From: Vibrio salilacus
Lineage (GTDB): Bacteria; Pseudomonadota; Gammaproteobacteria; Enterobacterales; Vibrionaceae
DNA: 64,000 nucleotides
Direction of reading: 5' to 3'
Assembly: GCF_002811245.1 (NCBI RefSeq)
Contig: NZ_NIVQ01000002.1
Span: forward strand, 186,001 to 250,000
Part shown: positions 21,722 through 32,176 of the stretch, piece by piece
Layout: each line of letters begins with the position of its first letter
Position numbering within the stretch: position 1 is the stretch's first letter
Program-made: the position numbers and the translations under genes
Notes under the pieces: generated by a model
The model's database searches: none
What the model was told of the DNA's origin: nothing
What the model saw: the letters and a program-made list of their open reading frames with translations, nothing else

Positions 21722-21923
21722 TTAGTTGTAAACTCGCGCCCAAACATCATGCTCAAACGCAAAAAAATGTTTCCCAAAATAATTGGAGTTGCAGCGCGGC
21801 AACAAACCAATTCAGCCCTATAAGCATAGGAGTTCTATGTGATTAGGGTGAATTTGTGCAGTTAACAAAGCTGCGGCTTCAAGTATGAAGGGATAATTGA
21901 ATAAATGTATCTAAAATAGACGC

Positions 21924-23270
21924 TTATTCATAGCGCTTTTGTGGGCTTTTTGCGTCTAAACTAGCCAAGTAATCTAACTTTTCACCAATTTTAGTTTCTA
22001 AACCTCGGTTTGTCGGTTGGTAGTAACGTTTATCTGCCATTTCTGGTGGTAGATAACGCTCGCCGGCGGCGTAGGCACCGGGCTCATCATGGGCATAGCG
22101 ATATTCAGCGCCGTAACCAAGATCTTTCATCAAATGAGTCGGCGCATTACGTAAATGAGGCGGAACTTCGTACTCTGCTAAATTATGCGCATCGGCCAAA
22201 GCTTGTTTCCATGCGGTGTACACCGCATTACTTTTTGGTGCACAAGCGAGGTAGACAATCGCCTGAGCAATCGCTCGCTCACCTTCTGCCGGCCCAACAC
22301 GCGTAAAACAATCCCAGGCTGAAAGTGCAATTTGCATGGCTCGAGGATCCGCATTGCCAATATCTTCTGAAGCGATCGCCAGTAAACGTCTGGCTATATA
22401 GAGCGGGTCACACCCTGCGGCAATCATTCTCGCTGACCAATACAGCGCCGCATCTGGGTTTGAACCACGAATCGATTTATGTACAGCAGAAATCAGGTCA
22501 TACCAAATATCACCCTTGTTATCAAAGCGTGACACCTTCTCACCAGCGACTTCAGCAAGTAACGGCAACGTCACTTGTTTAATGCCCTGCTCATCTTCTT
22601 GGGCCATATCATAAAGAAGCTCAAGGTAGTTGAGTGACATTCGCGCATCGCCATTGACCAACTCAGCTAGGCGATCCAATACATTGTCGATGAAGGCGAC
22701 GGTCACAAGGCCAAGCCCACGATCTTTGTCTGATATGGCTTGGTCCAGTGCCAAACGAATATCTTGCTTTGCTAGTGAGGTTAACTTGTATACACGAGCA
22801 CGTGATAGGAGCGCATTGTTAAGTTCAAATGATGGGTTTTCTGTGGTGGCGCCAATAAAAGTCACCGTTCCATCTTCGATATGGGGCAAAAACGCATCTT
22901 GTTGAGACTTATTGAAACGATGCACCTCATCAACAAACAAAATAGTCCGGCGGCCGGCCAATTTGTTTTCACGCGCTTTTTCAATCGCCGCGCGGATTTC
23001 TTTGACACCCGATGTCACCGCAGAAACACGCTCCACTTCAGCATTGGCGTAGTTGGCCGCCACTTCTGCAAGAGTGGTTTTTCCGGTTCCGGGAGGCCCC
23101 CAAAGAATCATCGAGTGAATATGACCGGCCTCTAAAGCGCGCCTCAGTGGCTTACCGTGGCCGAGAATATGCTGCTGTCCAATGTATTGATCTAGCGTTT
23201 GAGGCCGCATTCTCGCGGCCAAAGGACGAAAGTCCTCTTCACCGGAAAAATCTAACGAGTAGTTACTCAC
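21924..23270 (-). CDS. rarA: Replication-associated recombination ATPase RarA
   Basis: AAA+ ATPase of the MgsA/WRNIP1 family, related to clamp-loader subunits and acting at stalled replication forks. The 448 residues compare with 447 in E. coli. Walker A is [12 protein letters not shown] (about residues 58-69), Walker B is [12 protein letters not shown] (about 110-121), and the sensor region [12 protein letters not shown] and arginine finger region LLSRARVY follow. The C-terminal tetramerisation domain contains [20 protein letters not shown]. It starts two bases after the lolA stop, so lolA-rarA form one unit. Confidence 0.95.
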   Translation of the reverse strand: MSNYSLDFSGEEDFRPLAARMRPQTLDQYIGQQHILGHGKPLRRALEAGHIHSMILWGPPGTGKTTLAEVAANYANAEVERVSAVTSGVKEIRAAIEKARENKLAGRRTILFVDEVHRFNKSQQDAFLPHIEDGTVTFIGATTENPSFELNNALLSRARVYKLTSLAKQDIRLALDQAISDKDRGLGLVTVAFIDNVLDRLAELVNGDARMSLNYLELLYDMAQEDEQGIKQVTLPLLAEVAGEKVSRFDNKGDIWYDLISAVHKSIRGSNPDAALYWSARMIAAGCDPLYIARRLLAIASEDIGNADPRAMQIALSAWDCFTRVGPAEGERAIAQAIVYLACAPKSNAVYTAWKQALADAHNLAEYEVPPHLRNAPTHLMKDLGYGAEYRYAHDEPGAYAAGERYLPPEMADKRYYQPTNRGLETKIGEKLDYLASLDAKSPQKRYE

Positions 23271-23272
23271 AG

Positions 23273-23869
23273 TTAGTTCCTTTGGTCATCAACCTCAACG
23301 CCCTCTGGAATGACAAACTTAAATCGCTCGGCACTCGGCTTGGTCAGATCGATATTGTTAAATGTGAAATTGCTCTGCTGGCCATCTTGCTCGACAACGC
23401 TAAAACCTTGGACTGCACCCTTGGCATCAATTTCTAACTTAAATTGGCCCTGATTACTGTCAACGGCCGTCGGTGTGAGGGTAAACACATCCCCTTGCTG
23501 CTCAACACGGTAGTTATCCCAGTCACTGGCTCGGTTACGTGTTAACAATACAAAAGGGGTTTGTTGTGTGGCTTGTTCTTGTGAGTAAATACTCACTTGC
23601 TCAATGAAAGGGCTGTAATACCACAAGCTTTCGCCGTCTGATACCAGTACGTTTTCGTCCGGCGTAGTGGTTGACCAACGAAACAGGCTCGGTCTGGCAA
23701 TGTCTACTTTCCCTTCACCTTCCATGACCACATCGCCTTCGGGGCTGACTAATTGCTGAGTAAAGTCGGCGCTAAAGCCCTCGTTTATCTGCAATCTTTG
23801 GCTCAAATCATCTTTAGGTGCTGCGACGGCTGTAAAGCTCATCAGTAACAGTATCGTCAATCTCTTCAT
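23273..23869 (-). CDS. lolA: Outer-membrane lipoprotein carrier LolA
   Basis: Periplasmic chaperone that accepts lipoproteins from LolCDE and passes them to LolB. The 198-residue precursor has the signal peptide [17 protein letters not shown] and a mature start near PKDDLSQRL. The beta-barrel core shows [21 protein letters not shown] and [21 protein letters not shown], with the conserved Arg of the hydrophobic gate. It lies directly upstream of rarA. In E. coli ftsK precedes lolA; here a SEC-C protein gene does. Confidence 0.95.
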   Translation of the reverse strand: MKRLTILLLMSFTAVAAPKDDLSQRLQINEGFSADFTQQLVSPEGDVVMEGEGKVDIARPSLFRWSTTTPDENVLVSDGESLWYYSPFIEQVSIYSQEQATQQTPFVLLTRNRASDWDNYRVEQQGDVFTLTPTAVDSNQGQFKLEIDAKGAVQGFSVVEQDGQQSNFTFNNIDLTKPSAERFKFVIPEGVEVDDQRN

Positions 23870-23964
23870 TTCATTTTTCCTAAATTCGTCGCTATTCGGT
23901 TATTTATAGCTTGCTGCACTATTCGCTTTGACCGAAAAAGGTTAACTTTGTTCGATATAACCCC

Positions 23965-24579
23965 CTATTGACCGCAGCACTGCTTGAATTTTTTACTACT
24001 GCCGCATGGACACTGATCATTACGTCCGATGCTTTTATAAGGGTTAACACTTTGGGATTTAGCGCCAATCATGGCTTCGTCAGCCGCTTGTGCCACTTCA
24101 GCAATCATTAAGTCGAGTTGTGGTATAAGATCGCTAAGCACTGGCGGCTGTTCAATACCAGACGCTTTCATTTGCGCCTGGGTTTGCGCTTCATCAACCG
24201 CTAGCATGAATGTCGTTAACATCGCTTGCAACATGCGCAAGGTACCGTCACCAATACTGGTTTCCATCCACTGCTGTTCAATCGTTGGCCATAAAGTCAT
24301 AAAGCCTTCGGCAAAATCAGCCAATTGTTCTTGTTGACGATCTTCACCGAGTAATGCGAGCACTGAATATTCGTTACGCTTTAAATAGCCGTACTGTTGA
24401 TTAATATGATTCTCAATGTCTGCTTTCGCCGCACCGAATTGCTCGCCCAATAAGGTTGGCAACCAAGTTTCTGGCGCAAGCGGTTTGGTCGCTAGATTGG
24501 CAGCAAGGGTCGCGCCTTCAAGGTACAAAGGTGACTCTTCAGTAATGTTATCGGCAAGTGTCAGTAATCGGTAGTTCAT
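23965..24579 (-). CDS. YecA/UPF0149-family protein with C-terminal SEC-C motif
   Basis: A 204-residue protein with a helical UPF0149-type body and a C-terminal zinc-binding SEC-C motif, NDQCPCGSSKKFKQCCG (C-x-C-x8-C-C). The same motif ends SecA and binds Zn and SecB or ribosomes there. Family members include E. coli YecA (221 residues), which associates with ribosomes. The role here is unknown, and a link to translation or secretion is an inference from the motif. No operon partner is obvious: 95 bases separate it from lolA downstream, and dusC is divergent upstream. Confidence 0.85.
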   Translation of the reverse strand: MNYRLLTLADNITEESPLYLEGATLAANLATKPLAPETWLPTLLGEQFGAAKADIENHINQQYGYLKRNEYSVLALLGEDRQQEQLADFAEGFMTLWPTIEQQWMETSIGDGTLRMLQAMLTTFMLAVDEAQTQAQMKASGIEQPPVLSDLIPQLDLMIAEVAQAADEAMIGAKSQSVNPYKSIGRNDQCPCGSSKKFKQCCGQ

Positions 24580-24783
24580 GATCTACTTCTAGAGTTAGCG
24601 AGGACTTGAGGCCATTATAACCCGATGCATGCCGCCGGGTCACTTCGAGACTTTATTCACCTCCCACCAATTCGCCATCAACCACCTTTCATTTTCCTGT
24701 GATTAAATGATATCGACGATTGAGGATGACATTTACCCTTCAAGCTTCTAAAATCACGCCTCCCGAATTGGAGACGTTTTATT

Positions 24784-25758
24784 ATGCGAGTTGTTTTGGG
24801 CCCGATGGAGGGTGTGCTAGACCATTTGATGCGTGAGATCTTAACCGACATCAATGACTACGATTTATGTGTCACTGAGTTTGTACGCGTCGTTGATCAG
24901 CTATTGCCTGACCACGTGTTCTATCGTTTATGCCCAGAACTATTACAGGGCTCAAAAACTCAGTCAGGCGTACCCGTCCACGTCCAATTATTGGGACAAG
25001 ACCCGCACTGGATGGCGCAAAACGCAAGTCGTGCCGCCCAACTTGGTGCTCGAGGCATCGATCTCAACTTTGGCTGCCCAGCGAAACTAGTGAATAAAAG
25101 TAAGGGCGGGGCCGCGCTGCTTCAGCACCCAGAGCTGATTCATAATGTGGTCAAAGCATGTCGTGAAGCCGTACCTGAAGCAACCCCCGTCAGCGCCAAG
25201 ATTCGTCTCGGTTGGGATAATCCAGAGGATTGTTTTGAAATTGTCGATGCCATTCAATCGGCAGGTGCCGACGAACTGACTGTCCATGCTCGAACTAAGA
25301 CCGGGGGTTACAAAGCCAGTGAAATTAAGTGGGACTACATCAATCAAATACGCCAGAAATTCACGATTCCATTGATTGCCAATGGTGAAATATGGCGTTA
25401 TCAAGACGGCCAAGCGTGTATTGAAACGACTGGCGTAGATTCTTTAATGGTGTGTCGAGGCGCGTTCAATGTGCCAAACCTTGGTAACGTGGTCAAACAC
25501 AATCACTCGGTTATGCCTTGGGCTGAGGTGGTTGAACTGCTGTTAGTCTACTCTCAATATGAGATGAAAGGGGATAAAGGACTCTACTACCCTAACCGCG
25601 TTAAACAATGGTTTTCTTACTTGCGTCAGCAATATCCACAAGCTGCCGAACTTTTCCGCGAGATACGCATCTTCAACAAAGCCGCGCCTATTGTTGATTA
25701 TCTGACTCGTTATCGTGATAGCATGCAGATCGACAACGCAACCGCACCTATCGATTAA
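24784..25758 (+). CDS. dusC: tRNA-dihydrouridine(16) synthase DusC
   Basis: FMN-dependent reductase that makes dihydrouridine at position 16 of tRNA. The 324 residues compare with 315 in E. coli. The TIM-barrel start is VLGPMEGVLDHLMRE (about residues 4-18). The catalytic Cys lies in DLNFGCPAKLVNKSKGGAAL, and phosphate and FMN residues lie in VHARTKTGGY and IPLIANGEIW. The opening VLGPMEG rather than APM and the C-terminal extension favour DusC over DusA or DusB. GGAG lies about 12 bases before the ATG. The 3' end overlaps the convergent ABC ATPase gene by four bases. Confidence 0.92.
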   Translation: MRVVLGPMEGVLDHLMREILTDINDYDLCVTEFVRVVDQLLPDHVFYRLCPELLQGSKTQSGVPVHVQLLGQDPHWMAQNASRAAQLGARGIDLNFGCPAKLVNKSKGGAALLQHPELIHNVVKACREAVPEATPVSAKIRLGWDNPEDCFEIVDAIQSAGADELTVHARTKTGGYKASEIKWDYINQIRQKFTIPLIANGEIWRYQDGQACIETTGVDSLMVCRGAFNVPNLGNVVKHNHSVMPWAEVVELLLVYSQYEMKGDKGLYYPNRVKQWFSYLRQQYPQAAELFREIRIFNKAAPIVDYLTRYRDSMQIDNATAPID

Positions 25759-26549
25759 TTTAACAGTAAACTGTCATCAGCAAGCTCTTCGCCACGCACT
25801 TTAGAGAACATTTCAAGCAAATCTGGGACTTGCATATTGGCTCGCTGATCTCCTGCGACATCAAGAACAATTTCACCTTGATGGAGCATAACAGTGCGAT
25901 CACCACATGCGAGGGCGTCTTTCATTGAATGAGTCACCATCATCACGGTAAGGTTAAACTCCGCGACAATTTTTTTGGTCAAATCAATAATAAATGCGGC
26001 CATGCGTGGATCAAGTGCAGCGGTATGCTCATCAAGTAACAGCAGTTTGCTGTCAGATAATGTCGCCATTACTAAGCTTACCGCCTGGCGTTGCCCACCC
26101 GAGAGCAAACCAATGCTGTCGCCTAAGCGGTCCTCTAAACCCAATCCCAAAATACTAATTCGTTCTTGAAACCGCTTTCTCCGCTTAGCCGACAAAGATA
26201 GACTCCACCCGCGCGATTTACCGCGCATATAAGCCAAAGCCATATTCTCTTCTATCGTGAGATCGCCACACGTTCCGGCTAACGGATCTTGGAACACTCG
26301 AGCACACTGCTTTGCTCGTTGGTCGACCGTCTGCTTAGTGACGTCAAGGTCGTCGATAATCACCTTACCACCCGCCATAGGAGTTTCACCCGTTACGGCG
26401 CCAAGCAGTGTCGACTTACCGGCACCATTGGAACCAATCACGGTTAAAAATTGGTGTTCTGGAACCTCTAACGTCACGCCTCTCAAGGCGCGGTTTTCGA
26501 GAATGGTGCCGGGATTGAATGTCACTTGAATATCTTCTAAATGGATCAT
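25755..26549 (-). CDS. ABC transporter ATP-binding protein
   Basis: Cytoplasmic ATPase of a three-gene importer. The 264 residues show Walker A GSNGAGKSTLLG (about 38-49), the Q-loop in VFQDPLAG, the signature LSGGQRQAV, Walker B KLLLLDEHTAALDP and the switch His in MMVTHSMKDAL. The glutamate after Walker B is E-H rather than the commoner E-P. It pairs with the permease by a four-base ATGA overlap. Together with the DUF-type periplasmic protein this matches the COG1101/COG4120/COG2984 importer class. The substrate is unknown; some relatives carry aromatic amino acids. Confidence 0.9.
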   Translation of the reverse strand: MIHLEDIQVTFNPGTILENRALRGVTLEVPEHQFLTVIGSNGAGKSTLLGAVTGETPMAGGKVIIDDLDVTKQTVDQRAKQCARVFQDPLAGTCGDLTIEENMALAYMRGKSRGWSLSLSAKRRKRFQERISILGLGLEDRLGDSIGLLSGGQRQAVSLVMATLSDSKLLLLDEHTAALDPRMAAFIIDLTKKIVAEFNLTVMMVTHSMKDALACGDRTVMLHQGEIVLDVAGDQRANMQVPDLLEMFSKVRGEELADDSLLLN

Positions 26550-27490
26550 GTGGTTTCTCCTGACTCATTGGCTCGCTTTAGCGCTGCTTTACTTGGAGCA
26601 GGAGCATTACGCTTTTTTGCTTTTAAGTTGCCTTTTATCTTGGGGGCTATTAGTGCAATAGCAACCAAAACCGCAGTCACTAAATTAAGGTCAGAGGCTT
26701 GCAGACCAAACATACCCGTACTGAGGGCAAACGCGACCGCTAAACGATACAACACCGACCCGACGATCACTGCCAATACTGCAACCCAAATTTTGCGGCC
26801 AGGAATCAGCGTTTGGCCTAAAATAACGGCGGCTAAACCAACTACTATCGTCCCTACCCCTGATGTGACATCGGCAAAGCTGTTGGTTTGAGCGAATAAC
26901 GCACCAGAAAAACCGACAAAACCGTTCGAGAGCGCCAAGCCAAAATAAGTGTAAAAAGCCGTGCTTGCACCTTGCGCCGAGACCATTCGCGCGTTCACGC
27001 CAGTTGCACGAAGTCCGAGTCCAAAGTCACTATTCAATAAACGCACGACTAACCATGCAGCGACTAAAACCAGCAGCCCAACAATCAAAGGACGAACGAG
27101 CATCGGATCGCCGAGGGTTTCAAACGGCGTTAAAATCGTTTCTTCACCGAGCAATGCCATATTGGGCCGCCCCATAATGCGAATATTGATCGAAAACGCC
27201 GCGATCATAGTCAGTATTGAAGCCAGTAAATGTAAGATCCCACAGCGCACAGCGAGAAACGCCGTCACCCAGCCGGTTGCTGCGCCAGCGACCACCGCCA
27301 TCATGGTTGCAATCCACGGGTTAATGCCTGCCACAATTGCCGTTGCCGCGACTGCCGCGCCCATAGGAAAACTGCCATCGACACTCAAGTCTGGAAAATC
27401 AAGTACCCGAAAGGTGATATACACACCTAGAGCAACGAGTCCGTAAAGCAACCCGATCTCCAGTGCGCCAAAAAAAGCAAAAGCAGACAT
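26546..27490 (-). CDS. ABC transporter permease
   Basis: Integral membrane permease with about nine hydrophobic segments, of the LivH/branched-chain-type permease family (BPD_transp_2). Recognisable blocks are GLYGLVALGVYITFRVL, FPDLSVDGSFPMGAA and DLGLRATGVNARM-like GLGLRATGVNARMVSA. I start it at the ATG at 27490 (314 residues), after GGGAG. A longer frame to 27526 would begin inside the terminator hairpin. It lies between the SBP and ATPase genes. Because a terminator precedes it, its expression should be lower than that of the binding protein. Confidence 0.9.
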   Translation of the reverse strand: MSAFAFFGALEIGLLYGLVALGVYITFRVLDFPDLSVDGSFPMGAAVAATAIVAGINPWIATMMAVVAGAATGWVTAFLAVRCGILHLLASILTMIAAFSINIRIMGRPNMALLGEETILTPFETLGDPMLVRPLIVGLLVLVAAWLVVRLLNSDFGLGLRATGVNARMVSAQGASTAFYTYFGLALSNGFVGFSGALFAQTNSFADVTSGVGTIVVGLAAVILGQTLIPGRKIWVAVLAVIVGSVLYRLAVAFALSTGMFGLQASDLNLVTAVLVAIALIAPKIKGNLKAKKRNAPAPSKAALKRANESGETT

Positions 27491-27508
27491 ACCCACTCCC
27501 TCTGTGCT

Positions 27509-27550
27509 AAAAAAAAGCAGCCCCAAATCCCATCAACTGGCCTTTGGGGC
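27509..27550 (-). terminator. Intra-operon terminator/attenuator between binding protein and permease
   Basis: On the minus strand GCCCCAAA (from 27550) pairs with TTTGGGGC (to 27520), with a 15-base loop. TGC and then an eight-base T run follow (27509-27516). It begins six bases past the binding-protein stop codon. It would give high periplasmic binding protein and lower membrane components. Confidence 0.8.
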
Positions 27551-27556
27551 GGTGGA

Positions 27557-28522
27557 TTATTTGACGCTAGTTGCGCGGTCAAGAACAGCTTGAGGAATGG
27601 TTATGCCGAGTTTCATCGCCGCACTGCTACTGACGACTAAATCAGAACCTTTCGCCACTTTTACATCCAGTGAACCCGGTTCTGCTCCTTCGATAATTGC
27701 CGCAACGTAATCGGCGGTTTGCACACCAACTTGGTAGTAATCAAAACCGACACTCGCAATGGCGCCTTTTTCAACATATGAGGTAGCGCCGCCAAACACT
27801 GGCGTTTTAGCTTGGTTCGCCGCGACAATCATGCCTTCGATTGCGCTGGCAACGGTATTGTCTGTCGGTGCGTAAATCACGTCTGATTTGGCAACAATCG
27901 CTTGGGTCGCCGATTGAACATCAGCACTCTTCAGTGCCGTGGCTTCGACAACCTTAATCCCATGCTCACTCGCACTTTGTTTAAGCAGTTCAACCAAGGT
28001 AACCGCATTGGCTTCGCCCGGATTAAACACCACACCAATGGACTTGACGTTAGGCATGATCTCTTTAATCAAGGCAACATGTTGATTGACGGGTGATAGG
28101 TCAGACAAGCCTGTCACATTCTTGCCTGGTTGTATCATCGTTTTAACCAACTTTGCACCGACTGGATCCGTAACGGCGGTAAAGACAACCGGAATAGAAC
28201 GCGTTGCAGAAACCAGCGCTTGCGCAGTTGGCGTTGCAATACCGACCAAAACATCAGGCTTTTCACCAACAAATTGACGCGCGATTTGAACCGCTATTGC
28301 AGGATTTCCTTGCGCGGTTTTAAAATCAAAATCTAAATTTTTACCTTGCTCATAACCTTTAGCTTTTAGGCCATCGATCAAACCTTGGCGGGTTGCATCT
28401 AGCGCCGGATGCTCAACAATTTGTGACACCGCTACCTTGGCTGTTTTAGCCATAATAGAGGTTGAAGAGAGTAACGCGGCACCTGCGAGTACAGCGGTCG
28501 CAATGACTTTTCCTGCTTTCAT
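27557..28522 (-). CDS. ABC transporter substrate-binding protein (COG2984-like)
   Basis: Periplasmic binding protein of 321 residues. I start it at the ATG at 28522: AGGAG is six bases upstream and a standard signal peptide follows (MKAGKVIATAVLAGAALLSS, cleaved near SIMA-K). The family signature VSQIVEHPALDATRQGLIDG opens the mature protein. Further blocks are GIATPTAQALVSATRSIPVVF and TDNTVASAIEGM. It heads the operon and is followed by a terminator-like hairpin. The ligand cannot be read from sequence. Confidence 0.9.
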   Translation of the reverse strand: MKAGKVIATAVLAGAALLSSTSIMAKTAKVAVSQIVEHPALDATRQGLIDGLKAKGYEQGKNLDFDFKTAQGNPAIAVQIARQFVGEKPDVLVGIATPTAQALVSATRSIPVVFTAVTDPVGAKLVKTMIQPGKNVTGLSDLSPVNQHVALIKEIMPNVKSIGVVFNPGEANAVTLVELLKQSASEHGIKVVEATALKSADVQSATQAIVAKSDVIYAPTDNTVASAIEGMIVAANQAKTPVFGGATSYVEKGAIASVGFDYYQVGVQTADYVAAIIEGAEPGSLDVKVAKGSDLVVSSSAAMKLGITIPQAVLDRATSVK

Positions 28523-28817
28523 CTTAACTCCTTGATGTAATATCCATTCCATTGAGAAGCCCCGATCACAACGCCCTATGATAAAAACTCAGTAGACATT
28601 TATGATTAAGCAAGCAACGTCATTGAGCTGACAGCGCGCCTGTGTTGTGCATAAAGCGCTGGCAACTCTTGGTCTGGTATAAGCAATGGTATGTTGTGTT
28701 TAATTTATCGTTTTATTTACACATTCGGTGTACATAATCAATATTATTACCAGTAAGCTGTACAAAAGAAAAGCAGGTTTTAACATAAAGGTAACAAAAA
28801 GAGAGACTGGTGAGTAT

Positions 28818-30011
28818 TTACTCTTTAACAGCATGGAGCAGTATGTTTCGCGGTGTTGCTTCACGTGGGCAGAACTCTGAAACGGAAACCCGGTAGCCAG
28901 CCTGTTGCAAATAGAGCACTTTATCGAGCACAAGCCACAGCTCAAGTGCACGCCTAAACGGTTGTTGAACAAGACTGATACGTTCCATGTGCCAGTATCG
29001 CTCGATGCCGAGCTGATGGTAGTGGTCAAAATCAAGCGTGGGCAACGTCAGCGCTTTTTTGTCACTTGCCCACAAACAAAACGCGGCGAAACCTTCGGCT
29101 AACTGAGACTTTTTGATGCTAGGTACTGGTGCATATTGTGAATGTCCTAACTCCTCACGCAGTAAAATATCGAAACCAAGGCGGTAGGACATCTCTTCCA
29201 TCCGATGTCGTTTGACGCGCTCGCCACCCGTGACCGTTTCTTGCAGCGGAATTCTCAATTCATTTTTTGAGAGTACCAGTTGAGAGTCAATCGCAGCCTC
29301 AGACAACGGCTGATAGTGATCACTGTTGATTAAATGGTAACAACAAGGAGAAAAAGTAATGGCTGGTAATTGGTACTGTGACGCATGTTTAATCATCGTG
29401 ACGTGGAGATCGCCGCAAGCGTGCAGCGCAACCGCATGCTGTCGAGCGTTAAACACATTTTTTGCTGCTGAAGAAAATGCATCGCCTTGGACAAAGCGCA
29501 TCGGCAGGCCTTGCTTATCAGCGTCGTGTTGACCTGTTGCACATAACTCGGCCTGAAACTCAAAACTGGTGACAGGCTGCTGTGTTTGACTGGCCAAGAT
29601 TCGGCCTAGATAGCCTTTGCCTGAGCACCACTCTAACCACTCCTGACCATGATGATCACACACCAAGGCTTCACCTAGAGCACGAATTTGAGTTAACTTT
29701 CGACCGGGAATGCCGTTATCGATGCCACGTGGTAAGCACAATGAACGTTTGTTACTAGGGTTTAACCGCATGGCGCGACTGAGCATTGAAAGCGCAGGAA
29801 CAAAGGCTTGCATAACTGTTATTAGCTCAACATTATTTTGCTTATACCACTCAATATCTGTGGCGTTGAGACTGTTGAGCCATTGACAAAGCTGAGGGTT
29901 ATCATTTAACCAAGGTAGCGAGAGTTGTGCGCTCGAAAAAAATGGCTCAAAGCGCCAATACGATTGATTATCGAGTAGAAATTGATCAAGTGATTGAAAT
30001 TGGTGTTGCAT
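28818..30011 (-). CDS. SAM-dependent methyltransferase, Methyltransf_32/GSTCD-like
   Basis: A 397-residue cytosolic protein with a Rossmann methyltransferase domain. The SAM-binding motif I is LEWCSGKGYLGRILA, then FEFQAEL, LHACGDLHV and SPCCYHLI. The latter two are typical of the Methyltransf_32 family found in Vibrio and in eukaryotic GSTCD. The substrate is unknown (protein, RNA or small molecule). The 3' region carries a hydrophobic, Leu-rich stretch. It is 53 bases downstream of cysB on the same strand and may be cotranscribed with it. Confidence 0.8.
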   Translation of the reverse strand: MQHQFQSLDQFLLDNQSYWRFEPFFSSAQLSLPWLNDNPQLCQWLNSLNATDIEWYKQNNVELITVMQAFVPALSMLSRAMRLNPSNKRSLCLPRGIDNGIPGRKLTQIRALGEALVCDHHGQEWLEWCSGKGYLGRILASQTQQPVTSFEFQAELCATGQHDADKQGLPMRFVQGDAFSSAAKNVFNARQHAVALHACGDLHVTMIKHASQYQLPAITFSPCCYHLINSDHYQPLSEAAIDSQLVLSKNELRIPLQETVTGGERVKRHRMEEMSYRLGFDILLREELGHSQYAPVPSIKKSQLAEGFAAFCLWASDKKALTLPTLDFDHYHQLGIERYWHMERISLVQQPFRRALELWLVLDKVLYLQQAGYRVSVSEFCPREATPRNILLHAVKE

Positions 30012-30064
30012 GACTTCCCCCTAGAAAGCGTAGTTTAGAGGGAAGTGGAAAGAGATGATAGCGT

Positions 30065-31336
<1,272 letters not shown>

Positions 31337-32101
31337 ATGAATATTGGGTTAATCATAGCTTTAGTCGCCATCTTACTCGTCTTGGTTCTTGGCTATAACA
31401 TTATGCTTCAGTATAAAGTTAAAGCTGAAACTGCTCGAAAGCAGGAAAGCTCTCGCTATCTACAAATTATTGACGCGACCGAAGAGTTAATCGGTCATGC
31501 GCACAACATGCCTTACAGCAAAGACTTGTTGCTCTGTTTAAATAACCGCATTTTAGATGCGCTACAAAACATGTCTGAACTCGATCCTCGCAACAAACAG
31601 CTTGAACAACGCGTTGAGAACATGAAACAGCAGATCAAGCATCTTAGCGAAAACCATCAGGGCGGCGAGAGCACTCCATTTAAAGTGCCGAGTAGTGATA
31701 AGCAAGCCATCGTCATGCTTAAGCTCGTTAAGCGTTTACGTGATACAGTTCGCAGCGAGCATAATAAAGGCCGCTTTGAAACCCAAGCTTATGTTGCTGA
31801 GAATGCGCGTCTAGAAACAATCCAAATTCGTATCAATATAGAAAATGTTATTAAGCGCTCAAATGATGCCATCGTACGTGGTCAACCTGGAACCGCAATT
31901 CAGTTGTTGAAAAAAGGTCTCGATGCTCTGAGTACCAAAAATGACGCCTACTCCAATCAAGCCAGAGAAAGACTACAAACTATGTACGATGAGTTGGAGT
32001 CTAAACGTCAAACTAAAAACGCTGAAAACCTTCATCAGCAGACAGAAGATGAGCGCTCCGAGGACATGGACGCCCTCTTTGGTGAAAAGAAAAAGTGGTA
32101 A
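31337..32101 (+). CDS. Membrane-anchored coiled-coil protein, conserved hypothetical
   Basis: A 254-residue protein with one N-terminal membrane helix (IGLIIALVAILLVLVLGYNI, about residues 3-22) and a long helical, charge-rich cytosolic part. Coiled-coil propensity is strong around residues 75-105 and 150-235 (LEQRVENMKQQIKHL, RERLQTMYDELESK). It ends in an acidic/basic tail DMDALFGEKKKW. The topology resembles ZipA or EzrA-type scaffold proteins, but no ZipA FtsZ-binding domain is present. I do not recognise a function. A terminator follows immediately, so it is monocistronic. Confidence 0.75.
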   Translation: MNIGLIIALVAILLVLVLGYNIMLQYKVKAETARKQESSRYLQIIDATEELIGHAHNMPYSKDLLLCLNNRILDALQNMSELDPRNKQLEQRVENMKQQIKHLSENHQGGESTPFKVPSSDKQAIVMLKLVKRLRDTVRSEHNKGRFETQAYVAENARLETIQIRINIENVIKRSNDAIVRGQPGTAIQLLKKGLDALSTKNDAYSNQARERLQTMYDELESKRQTKNAENLHQQTEDERSEDMDALFGEKKKW

Positions 32102-32125
32102 TATAATCGCCGCAAACCAGATTCG

Positions 32126-32156
32126 AAAAGGTCGCTGTTGCGACCTTTTCTTTTTA
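32126..32156 (+). terminator. Terminator after coiled-coil gene
   Basis: AAAAGGTCGC (32126-32135) pairs with GCGACCTTTT (32140-32149) with a TGTT loop, then TCTTTTT. Confidence 0.9.
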
Positions 32157-32176
32157 ATTAAGCTATTAGACCAAAA

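Noticed and set aside
28700..29035. 111-residue minus-strand ORF overlapping the methyltransferase gene end
   Set aside because: It lies in another frame within the methyltransferase gene, begins without a ribosome site and has no family features.
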